DNA from: an uncultured Campylobacter sp.
GTDB taxonomy: Bacteria > Campylobacterota > Campylobacteria > Campylobacterales > Campylobacteraceae
DNA: 8,056 nt
Direction: 5' to 3'
NCBI RefSeq assembly: GCF_938018035.1
Contig: NZ_CALIJF010000281.1
Coordinates: 1-8,056 of the forward strand
Position 1 is the first letter of the stretch, and every line of letters begins with the position of its first letter. The translations under genes and the position numbers were made by a program. This document shows positions 1-5,582 of this stretch, piece by piece. The notes under the pieces are model-generated. The model was not told where the DNA came from. It was given only the letters and a program-made list of their open reading frames with translations, and made no database searches.

Positions 1-78
1 AGCGGCGCGGAGGGTTAAATTTTAAAAATTCTAAGTGAAAAGAAAAGCAAAATTCTAAAAATTTCAAGCGAAAAATCT

Positions 79-150
79 GGGCTTTCAGCGGTGTTTTAAA
101 TGGCAAAGGGCTTTCGGCGGAGGTGCTTTAAAATAGCAGAGGGCTTTCGG
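79..150. repeat. Degenerate short tandem repeat, three GGGCTTTC units
   Basis: The octamer GGGCTTTC occurs at 79-86, 108-115 and 141-148, each time followed by a (A/G)GC-type triplet pair. Two of the copies lead into a TTTTAAA or TTTAAAA stretch and then a purine-rich segment. The periods are 29 and 33 bp, so the copies are diverged. No function can be assigned, and the array is too short and irregular to be a CRISPR. Confidence 0.45.
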
Positions 151-314
151 CAGCTTTTATGCTCGCCAAAAACCCATTTTTATAGTTTATGCATCTTTTG
201 CGCTCGAAAGCTAGAAATTTCGCTTGTTAGAAAGCTCAAAATCTCAAAAGCTTCTGTTTGCTTACTTGCAATGTTCCGCTAATGCTTTGTCCTGGGCTTG
301 CCGCGGTTAAATTT

Positions 315-330
315 TAACGCTTTCGCGTTA
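315..330 (-). other. Small hairpin with GAAA loop downstream of htrA
   Basis: Read on the minus strand, TAACGC and GCGTTA form a 6-bp stem closed by a GAAA tetraloop of the GNRA type. It lies about 20 nt past the larger hairpin at the htrA stop. It is followed by AAAATTT, not a T-run, so it is a weak terminator candidate. It may instead stabilise the 3' end of the htrA transcript. Confidence 0.3.
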
Positions 331-335
331 CTCGT

Positions 336-365
336 CGCTAAAGCTTGGTGGACCAAGCTTTAGCG
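336..365 (-). terminator. Perfect 14-bp inverted repeat spanning the htrA stop codon; possible terminator
   Basis: CGCTAAAGCTTGGT (336-349) and ACCAAGCTTTAGCG (352-365) are exact reverse complements with 2 bases between them, so a real hairpin would open one or two inner pairs. The arm at 352-365 contains the last htrA codon (CGC) and its TAA stop. No T-run follows on either strand, so classical Rho-independent termination is not well supported. An mRNA-stabilising hairpin at the 3' end, or a Rho-independent site with a degenerate tail, are both possible. Confidence 0.45.
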
Positions 366-1781
366 GATTACAAGACCTTGCGGAATTCCGCGTCTGATAA
401 CCCAGACTAGGGTTTTCTTGCCCTTGTAATCTTTGATGTATCGATCGAAGTCGTCTGAGCTTTTGACATCGTTTTGACCGACTTGGATGATCACGTCGCC
501 TACCTCAAAGCCGTAATCATCGGCTTTTGAGCCATCTTTGACACTTAAGACGAGGGCGCCCGAGACATCGTCGTCGAGGTTATATTTGCGGCGCAAGCTG
601 TCATTTAACGTCCTTAGCTTTAGCCCCTCTATTGCGCTTTTTGAGTCCTCGCCGGCTGAGCCTAAGGTGGTGGAGTCGGATTTCATCGCGTCTAGCTTGA
701 TAGTCGTGCTCTTGCTTTTGCCGTCGCGCTCAAATTCTACATCCACTGAGCTTCCTGGAGCCATTGAGCCGATTAAATTTTTTAGCTCGTTGGCGTTTTT
801 GATAGATTTGCCGTTTATTTTGGTAATTAAATCGCCGCGCTTGATGCCTGCTTTATCGGCTGGCATATCCTTTTCTACGCTTGAGATTAGTGCGCCCTCT
901 TTGCTTTCATAGAGCTCTTTTTGGTCTTTAGACATATCCGAGATCGTGACGCCTATAAAGCCACGCTCGATCTTGCCGTTTGTGATGAGCTTTTCAGCGA
1001 TCTCTTTTACCATATTTGAAGGGATCGCAAAGCCTACGCCGTTATTTCCGCCGCCGCGACTTAAAATAGCGGAATTTATTCCCAAAAGCGCGCCGCGGCT
1101 ATCCACTAGCGCGCCGCCTGAGTTACCAGGATTGATCGAAGCGTCGGTTTGGATAAAATTTTCATATTGATTTAACCCGATATTGTTTTTATTTAGCGCC
1201 GAGATTATGCCTTGAGTGATGGTGCCGCCCACGCCGAAAGGATTTCCGATAGCAAATACAATGTCGCCCTCCATAGCCTTGGACGAGTCGGCAAATTTAA
1301 CCGCAGAGAGATTTTTTTCGTCGATTTTAATAATTGCAAGGTCGGTTTTAGGGTCGGTGCCGATTACCTTGGCTTTATATTCCTTATCGCCTTCTAATAG
1401 CGTAACTACGATCTCGTCGGCGTTTTCTATTACGTGATTATTTGTGACGATATAGCCGTCTTCGGAGATGATGACACCAGAGCCTAGTGAGCTTCCCTCG
1501 CGCTCTTGTTGTTGCGGAATGTCAAAGTCGAAAAATTGCTTAAAAAACGGATCGTCAAACATCTGCGACATCGGGCTGTTACCTGCTTTGATCTTGGTTT
1601 TAGTTGCAATATTGACGACGGATTTTTTTACGTCCGCAACGGAGCTGTGATATGAGAGCACGACATCTTTATCAAAGCCCGGATTTACGCGCTCATAATT
1701 GCTTGGAGCTTCTTTAATGTCGATGCTGGCGCCGAAAAGCGCACCTGCCAAAGCTATCGATAGGATAATCGATTTTTTCAT
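360..1781 (-). CDS. htrA: Periplasmic serine protease/chaperone HtrA (DegP family)
   Basis: HtrA degrades or refolds misfolded envelope proteins in the periplasm; in Campylobacter and Helicobacter it is also exported and cleaves host junction proteins. The 473-residue product begins with a Sec signal peptide (MKK, then a hydrophobic stretch to about residue 18, probable cleavage after FGA). The trypsin-like domain shows the full catalytic triad: His116 in TNNHV, Asp147 in KTDLA and Ser221 in GNSGG. A PDZ domain starts near the GFIGV loop at 274-278 and a second spans about 385-470, the usual DegP/DegQ layout and length. Residues 64-95, rich in Phe, Gln and Asp, match the variable LA loop that controls oligomer assembly. 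AAAGGA at 1789-1794 lies 7 nt before the ATG and supports this start. The gene diverges from cbpA. Family assignment is near certain; the symbol follows Campylobacter usage (degP and degQ are alternatives). Confidence 0.96.
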   Translation of the reverse strand: MKKSIILSIALAGALFGASIDIKEAPSNYERVNPGFDKDVVLSYHSSVADVKKSVVNIATKTKIKAGNSPMSQMFDDPFFKQFFDFDIPQQQEREGSSLGSGVIISEDGYIVTNNHVIENADEIVVTLLEGDKEYKAKVIGTDPKTDLAIIKIDEKNLSAVKFADSSKAMEGDIVFAIGNPFGVGGTITQGIISALNKNNIGLNQYENFIQTDASINPGNSGGALVDSRGALLGINSAILSRGGGNNGVGFAIPSNMVKEIAEKLITNGKIERGFIGVTISDMSKDQKELYESKEGALISSVEKDMPADKAGIKRGDLITKINGKSIKNANELKNLIGSMAPGSSVDVEFERDGKSKSTTIKLDAMKSDSTTLGSAGEDSKSAIEGLKLRTLNDSLRRKYNLDDDVSGALVLSVKDGSKADDYGFEVGDVIIQVGQNDVKSSDDFDRYIKDYKGKKTLVWVIRRGIPQGLVIR

Positions 1782-1816
1782 TTTTATATCCTTTGTGATA
1801 ATAAAATTTTGGCGGA

Positions 1817-1822
1817 ATTATA
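1817..1822 (-). promoter_or_regulatory. Putative sigma-70 -10 box of htrA
   Basis: The minus strand reads TATAAT exactly, preceded by AAAATTTA, a T-rich run-in typical of Campylobacter promoters. No TTGACA-like box occurs 16-18 nt upstream, which is normal for the genus. Transcription would start near 1810, giving a leader of about 29 nt before the ATG at 1781 and placing the ribosome binding site (1789-1794) well inside it. Confidence 0.6.
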
Positions 1823-1883
1823 AATTTTGTCCGCTAATATATTCTTAACGCAAAATTAAAATTTATAAATAGAATTTAGCAAA

Positions 1884-1904
1884 CTTGATTGACACTCACT
1901 AAAG
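1884..1904. promoter_or_regulatory. Candidate HspR operator (HAIR inverted repeat)
   Basis: The site reads CTTGATT, seven bases, ACTAAAG. The known HAIR consensus is CTTGAGT-N7-ACTCAAG, so each half matches at 6 of 7 positions with the exact 7-base spacing. It overlaps the -35 box of cbpA (1889-1894), so a bound repressor would block RNA polymerase. The gene for the repressor, hspR, is second in the operon it would control, which fits the autoregulation known in H. pylori and C. jejuni. The match and position are seen directly; binding is inferred. Confidence 0.72.
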
Positions 1905-1918
1905 TTTTATGATATAAT
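1889..1918 (+). promoter_or_regulatory. Promoter of the cbpA-hspR operon
   Basis: A perfect TTGACA (1889-1894) and a perfect TATAAT (1913-1918) are separated by 18 bp. A consensus -35 is uncommon in this group and suggests a strong, housekeeping-sigma promoter that is held down by a repressor. The start of transcription is expected near 1925, leaving a leader of about 25 nt with AAGGA at 1940-1944, 5 nt before the cbpA ATG. Confidence 0.75.
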
Positions 1919-1949
1919 CTACATAAATTTTAAGATTTTAAGGATTAAA

Positions 1950-2864
1950 ATGGCAAGTACAAGCAGTTTATACGAAACCTTAGGCGTGGATAAATCAGCA
2001 AGCGCCGAGGAGATTAAAAAAGCTTACCGCAGGCTAGCTCGCAAGTATCACCCGGATATCAATAAAGAACCAGGAGCTGAGGATAAATTTAAAGAGATTA
2101 ACGCCGCGTATGAAATTTTAAGCGACGAGAAAAAGCGGGCGCAGTATGACCGCCATGGCGACGAGATGTTCGGCGGACAGAATTTCCACGATTTCGCGCA
2201 GGGCTCGGCAAACATGGGCGATCTAAACGACATCCTAAACAGCATTTTCGGCGGCTCTTTCGGCGTAAAAAGCGCAGGCTCACGTGGCGGATTTAGTTTC
2301 AGCTCTTTCGGTGGTGGCGAAGGTTTTAGTGGCTTTAGCGGCAGCAGTTTCGGCGGCGGATTTGGCGGCACGCAGAGCCTAGATACGCACAGCTCGATTG
2401 AAATTCCTTTTGAAACCGCGATACAAGGCGGCGAGATGAGCGTGCGCGTAGGCGGCGAGACGGTTAAATTTAAAGTGCCCGCGGGTATCAATGCGGGCGA
2501 GAAGCTGCGCATCAGGGGTAAAGGACAAAGATCGGGTGCGCAAAGCGGCGATCTAATTTTGGAAATAAAAATCGCGCCAAGCACCGAGTATACGCGCGAA
2601 GGCGACGATCTTTTCAAAAAAATAGATATTCCTTTGAAAACGGCGCTGTTCGGCGGAAAGGTGGAAATTTCGACGCCGAGTAAAAGCGCAACGATAAAGA
2701 TCGCAAAAAATACCAAAAACGGGCAGAAATACCGCTTAAAAGGCTACGGCGTGCAAAACCGCAAGAGTAAAATTTTAGGCGATCTATACGCGGTGGTAAA
2801 TGTCGTTTTGCCCGACGTCGATTCGCTGGACGAGGACGTCAAAACCGCGCTGCAAAAGCTATAA
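1950..2864 (+). CDS. cbpA: DnaJ-type co-chaperone CbpA
   Basis: CbpA is a class B J-domain protein that stimulates the DnaK ATPase and delivers clients to it; in E. coli it also binds curved DNA, and in H. pylori CbpA modulates HspR binding to DNA. The 304-residue product has a J domain at about 6-70 with the invariant HPD at 34-36, then a long Gly/Phe/Ser-rich linker at about 83-141. Two beta-rich C-terminal substrate-binding domains (about 146-290) include FKVPAGINAGEKLRIRGKGQ. The zinc-finger repeats of true DnaJ are absent and the protein has no cysteine, which separates CbpA from DnaJ. The stop codon overlaps the hspR ribosome binding site, so the two are co-transcribed and probably translationally coupled. 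HspR repression through the site at 1884-1904 is inferred. The family call is secure. Confidence 0.94.
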   Translation: MASTSSLYETLGVDKSASAEEIKKAYRRLARKYHPDINKEPGAEDKFKEINAAYEILSDEKKRAQYDRHGDEMFGGQNFHDFAQGSANMGDLNDILNSIFGGSFGVKSAGSRGGFSFSSFGGGEGFSGFSGSSFGGGFGGTQSLDTHSSIEIPFETAIQGGEMSVRVGGETVKFKVPAGINAGEKLRIRGKGQRSGAQSGDLILEIKIAPSTEYTREGDDLFKKIDIPLKTALFGGKVEISTPSKSATIKIAKNTKNGQKYRLKGYGVQNRKSKILGDLYAVVNVVLPDVDSLDEDVKTALQKL

Positions 2865-2869
2865 GGAGG
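2863..2869 (+). promoter_or_regulatory. Consensus Shine-Dalgarno of hspR overlapping the cbpA stop
   Basis: AAGGAGG lies 7 nt before the hspR ATG, and its first two bases are the last two of the cbpA TAA. A ribosome finishing cbpA is thus placed on the hspR start. This both fixes the hspR start at 2877 and suggests coupled synthesis of co-chaperone and repressor. Confidence 0.8.
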
Positions 2870-2876
2870 CATCAAA

Positions 2877-3188
2877 ATGCATGATTACGATGAGCCGGTT
2901 TATCTCATATCGATAGTTTCGAAGGTCCTAGATATCCATCCGCAGACGCTGCGGCAATACGAACGCGAAGGGCTCGTAAGCCCGGGGCGCACTGAGGGTA
3001 AGATGCGCCTGTACTCGGCGCATGATATGGACCGCATACGTATGATTTTAAACCTTACAAAGGAGCTTGGCGTCAATCTTGCGGGCGTGGATGTGATCTT
3101 TCGCCTGCAAGAAAGGATCGCCGAGTATGAGCGCGAGATCGAGGAGCTGCGGGCTAAAATTTTAGAGCTTGGCGGAGAGACAGACTAG
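2877..3188 (+). CDS. hspR: MerR-family heat-shock transcriptional repressor HspR
   Basis: HspR represses chaperone operons (in relatives cbpA-hspR, groESL and hrcA-grpE-dnaK) by binding HAIR operators, and is released on heat shock. The 103-residue product has the winged helix-turn-helix of the MerR family: HPQTLRQYEREGLV (21-34) is the recognition-helix signature, RTEGKMRLYS (38-47) forms the wing, and LGVNLAGVD (64-72) is characteristic of HspR. Residues about 75-98 are rich in Glu, Arg and Leu and form a dimerisation coiled coil. No cysteine metal-binding residues of MerR sensors are present. The protein ends soon after the coiled coil (LELGGETD); from memory, relatives carry a somewhat longer tail of about 20 residues. 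It is the second gene of the cbpA operon, 12 bp after it, and probably autoregulated. Identity is well supported by sequence and synteny. Confidence 0.92.
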   Translation: MHDYDEPVYLISIVSKVLDIHPQTLRQYEREGLVSPGRTEGKMRLYSAHDMDRIRMILNLTKELGVNLAGVDVIFRLQERIAEYEREIEELRAKILELGGETD

Positions 3189-3627
3189 GGTCTGCGAGAT
3201 AAAGATTAAAGCTCAGCAAAAATCAGATCCTGGTGCTACAAGCTGAAATTTTAATGCTATCAAAAAGCAAGATCGCCTCTTAAGCGTAGATTCAAGCGAT
3301 AAATTTTGATTTTCAGTGCGAATTTGTGGGCGCGTTAAATTTAAAGTCGCACTAAACAAACCCAGGTAAAATTTGCTTGCGATTAAATTTAAAAGCCGTC
3401 TTATATAATTTAGCTTTAAAATTTAAAATTCCAAGCCGTGCTATACCTTAAAATTTTGTTGCGAACCTCTAAATTTAGCGATAAAGTGCGACATAATTTC
3501 TCTATTTTTAAGCGGGATTTTAGTAAAATCACATTATAAAATTTACCCGTAAATTTATATGAAAAGATAAAATTTCATCGATTATCGCCTCCGGTAAATG
3601 GTCGCGGATAATGTAAAATTTAACAAT

Positions 3628-3645
3628 AAATTTAGCGCTAAATTT
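3628..3645. repeat. 18-bp perfect palindrome at the kefB promoter; possible operator
   Basis: AAATTTAGCGCTAAATTT is identical to its own reverse complement and ends 4 bp before the kefB -10 box, covering the position of a -35 element. An overlapping inverted repeat pairs GTAAAATTTA (3613-3622) with TAAATTTTAC (3639-3648). The position suits a dimeric regulator. However, AAATTT is so frequent in this DNA that two copies can form a palindrome by chance, so the operator role is a guess. Confidence 0.45.
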
Positions 3646-3649
3646 TACG

Positions 3650-3655
3650 TATAAT
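3650..3655 (+). promoter_or_regulatory. Putative -10 box of kefB
   Basis: A perfect TATAAT follows TTTTACG. Transcription would start near 3661, leaving a very short leader of about 14 nt in which GGGAG (3667-3671) or AAGG (3665-3668) acts as ribosome binding site for the ATG at 3675. The box is immediately downstream of the 18-bp palindrome. Confidence 0.55.
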
Positions 3656-3674
3656 CTTACAAAAAAGGGAGTTA

Positions 3675-5306
3675 ATGGAGCTTGTTATAGAGCTATTTCT
3701 TGCGATCACGGCGCTTGCGATAGTGCTAAATATCGTCTTTAAAATTTTTGAAATTCCCACCATCATCGGCTATATCGTCGCGGGCGTGTGCTTTTCGCAG
3801 ATCTATAGCTTAAGCAGTGTCGAAAACGCCCATATGTCCGAGCTGGCAGAATTTGGCATCGTCTTTTTGATGTTTACCATCGGGCTTGAGTTTAGCTTCC
3901 ATCACCTGATGAGTATGAAAAAGGACGTGTTTTTTAATGGCATACTCCAAGTACTCGGCACCGGTATTATTCTAGCGCTCATCATCGATCAAGCTTTCGG
4001 CGGAAACATAAAAACCGTGATGATTATCGGGCTTGCGCTCGCGCTTAGTTCGACAGCGATCGTGCTAAAAACGCTCAACGAAACAGGCGAAATCAACCAA
4101 AACTACGGGCGCAAGGTGCTTGGCATCCTGCTATTTCAAGACCTCGCCGTCATCCCTATCTTGCTTATGATCGACATCTTCGGCTCGACCGACAATACCC
4201 CCGTGAACTATCTAATCTTAAAAACCGCCGTAAGCGCCGCCATAGTGGTAGTGATCCTTTTCGTGCTCGGCAAATTCGCCTTCAACCGCTTCCTCTACTA
4301 CGTCGTAAAGACGAATTCTAAAGAAATTTTCATCGCGACCATCCTTTTTACCGTCGTGGGGGCTAGCTTTTTGGCGCATGTATTCGGCTTTTCATACACG
4401 CTGGGCGCATTCATCGCGGGCATGCTCATCGCAGAGACCGAGTATAAACACGAGATAGAGGCCGATCTGACGCCGTTTCGAGACATACTGCTCGGACTTT
4501 TTTTCATCACGATTGGCATGCAGATAAATTTTGAAGTCATCGTCTCGCACTATGGGCTAATCCTGCTCGCTATTATCGTTATAATGGCGCTTAAAACGGT
4601 TGTGATTTACGCGATCTTATTTCTCTCGACCGGTAAAAGGATAGCGCTAAAAGCGGCGCTGTCGCTATGCCAGATAGGTGAGTTTGCGCTTGCGATCTTT
4701 TCGCTGTTGATGAGCCGCGATATGCTAAGTAAGGAAAACGGGCAAATTTTAATTACAGTCGTAACCGCGACGATGATTTTAACGCCGTTTATTCTTAAAA
4801 ATTTAAACAAAATCGCCAACCGTTTCGAGTCTAAAGTTGAAAAGCTCGAGGATGAGGAGCATAAAACTCAAATCCCGCCGATGAAAAATCATATCATTGT
4901 AGCAGGCTACGGCAGGATAGGGCAGGAAGTGGTGTTACGCTTAAAGGATCAAGGGCTTCTCTATGTAGTCGCCGAGAGCGATTTAGAGCTCGTGGATCTG
5001 GGCAAATCGCGCGGAGAGAATATATACTTTGTAAATATAATGCAAAAAACTGCGATAGACGAGCTGCATGCGCGCGATGCGTCGGTCATCATCCTAACGA
5101 TCGCAAATCAGCAAAAGCTCGACATCGTTGCTAAGATGCTAAACGGCTCTAATTTAAAAGCAAATATCATAGTGATGCATACGGGTGCCGATCCACAAAG
5201 CGAGCTGCAGAGCGAATACGGCGAAAATTTTATCTTCGTAAAAAAGGAGAGAGTAGTAGCCAATGCGCTTTTACAAGAGGCGCTGAAATGCAAGCTAACG
5301 CAGTAG
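3675..5306 (+). CDS. kefB: CPA2-family cation/proton antiporter, KefB/KefC-like, with RCK domain
   Basis: This inner-membrane protein most likely exchanges K+ or Na+ for protons in ion and pH homeostasis. Residues 1 to about 380 form a Na+/H+ exchanger domain of about 12 helices with family motifs: LSSTAIVLK (124-132), FQDLAVIP (154-161, transport Asp156) and GAFIAGMLIAETEY (244-257), followed by EADLTPFRDILLGLFF (262-277), which matches the KefC regulatory loop. A linker (about 385-402) leads to a cytoplasmic RCK/TrkA-N domain with the dinucleotide motif GYGRIG (411-416) and acidic Glu434/Asp436 at the end of the second strand, as in NAD(H)-binding RCKs. At 543 residues it is slightly shorter than E. 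coli KefB/KefC. No kefF/kefG ancillary gene is nearby. The start has an SD-like GGGAG only 3 nt away, or AAGG 6 nt away. Glutathione gating is unproven; the symbol follows the Campylobacter annotation. Confidence 0.85.
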   Translation: MELVIELFLAITALAIVLNIVFKIFEIPTIIGYIVAGVCFSQIYSLSSVENAHMSELAEFGIVFLMFTIGLEFSFHHLMSMKKDVFFNGILQVLGTGIILALIIDQAFGGNIKTVMIIGLALALSSTAIVLKTLNETGEINQNYGRKVLGILLFQDLAVIPILLMIDIFGSTDNTPVNYLILKTAVSAAIVVVILFVLGKFAFNRFLYYVVKTNSKEIFIATILFTVVGASFLAHVFGFSYTLGAFIAGMLIAETEYKHEIEADLTPFRDILLGLFFITIGMQINFEVIVSHYGLILLAIIVIMALKTVVIYAILFLSTGKRIALKAALSLCQIGEFALAIFSLLMSRDMLSKENGQILITVVTATMILTPFILKNLNKIANRFESKVEKLEDEEHKTQIPPMKNHIIVAGYGRIGQEVVLRLKDQGLLYVVAESDLELVDLGKSRGENIYFVNIMQKTAIDELHARDASVIILTIANQQKLDIVAKMLNGSNLKANIIVMHTGADPQSELQSEYGENFIFVKKERVVANALLQEALKCKLTQ

Positions 5307-5582
5307 CCTTGAGCGTTTAAGATCAAATTTAAACGCATTTGCTATGCCTAAAATCTCCACGCTTCTTTATTCTTACTTCTACACTCAGCTAATTTGAAGC
5401 GTTTTAATGAACGTAGATAAATAGATATATTTAAATGGTGGGCTTGCAAATTTAAAGACGCAAAGTGCTGCTTTGGATTGATTTAAATTCTAAATTTAAG
5501 CTGTCATTCCACAGCAAAGAGATACTCCGACAAGGAGCTGATGAAGTATATTCGCGCGATATTCGTTTAAATTTTACTAATT
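5307..5582. other. Convergent intergenic region between kefB and the membrane protein gene
   Basis: Besides the weak hairpin after kefB, this 276-bp stretch holds four AAATTT words. It also contains a tiny open frame, ATG at 5541 to TAA at 5570 (MKYIRAIFV), with AAGGAG at 5532-5537. In the same frame the reading is open from 5487 and gives RYSDKELMKYIRAIFV at its end, which looks protein-like but is too short to assign. I do not call it a gene. Confidence 0.5.
5313..5336 (+). terminator. Weak hairpin after kefB, possible terminator
   Basis: GCGTTTAA (5313-5320) and TTAAACGC (5329-5336) form an 8-bp stem with an 8-nt loop, 6 nt after the kefB stop. Only ATTT follows, so the tail is poor. The site lies between converging genes, where a terminator is expected, but AT-rich pairing makes it weak. 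Confidence 0.35.

Larger units (their letters stand above)
1..359. other. Non-coding AT-rich region downstream of htrA
   Basis: I see no supportable gene here. The only open frame of note (100-282, plus) starts without a ribosome binding site, is rich in Lys, Arg and Cys, and runs through the short repeats at 79-150, so it is probably chance. The stretch holds four AAATTT words, degenerate direct repeats and two hairpins just beyond the htrA stop codon, which are listed separately. A decayed gene cannot be excluded without a homology search. Confidence 0.6.
3189..3674. other. Long AT-rich intergenic region between hspR and kefB
   Basis: No open frame of convincing size or ribosome binding site occurs in these 486 bp. 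They hold about 14 AAATTT words and an imperfect direct repeat in which AAATTTAAAA is followed by AAGCCGT (3385-3399 and 3419-3439). There is a 7-bp inverted repeat GATTTTA/TAAAATC at 3516-3530 and a bulged hairpin ATTATCGC/GCGGATAAT at 3581-3612. An isolated perfect TATAAT lies at 3404-3409 (plus) and another at 3533-3538 (minus). I could not find a clear terminator for hspR. A small RNA or a decayed gene remains possible. Confidence 0.6.

Noticed and set aside
79..150. CRISPR array
   Set aside because: Only three diverged units of an 8-bp core with unequal spacing; no conserved repeat of CRISPR length and no cas gene.
100..282. 60-codon plus-strand open frame
   Set aside because: No ribosome binding site, odd Lys/Arg/Cys-rich composition and overlap with a degenerate DNA repeat.
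538..1650. Several plus-strand open frames inside htrA
   Set aside because: They are shadows of the htrA reading frame; htrA has a complete catalytic domain and two PDZ domains on the minus strand.
1782..1949. CIRCE element for HrcA
   Set aside because: No TTAGCACTC-N9-GAGTGCTAA-like sequence is present; only the HAIR-type site fits.
2048..2716. 222-codon minus-strand frame opposite cbpA
   Set aside because: Its Pro/Leu/Ser-rich product is the antisense of the Gly/Phe-rich linker and C-terminal domains of cbpA; no start signal supports it.
5552..5569. Hairpin around CGCGCG as terminator of the membrane protein gene
   Set aside because: The TCGCGCGA core does not extend into a longer stem because the flanking bases do not pair, and no T-run follows on the minus strand.
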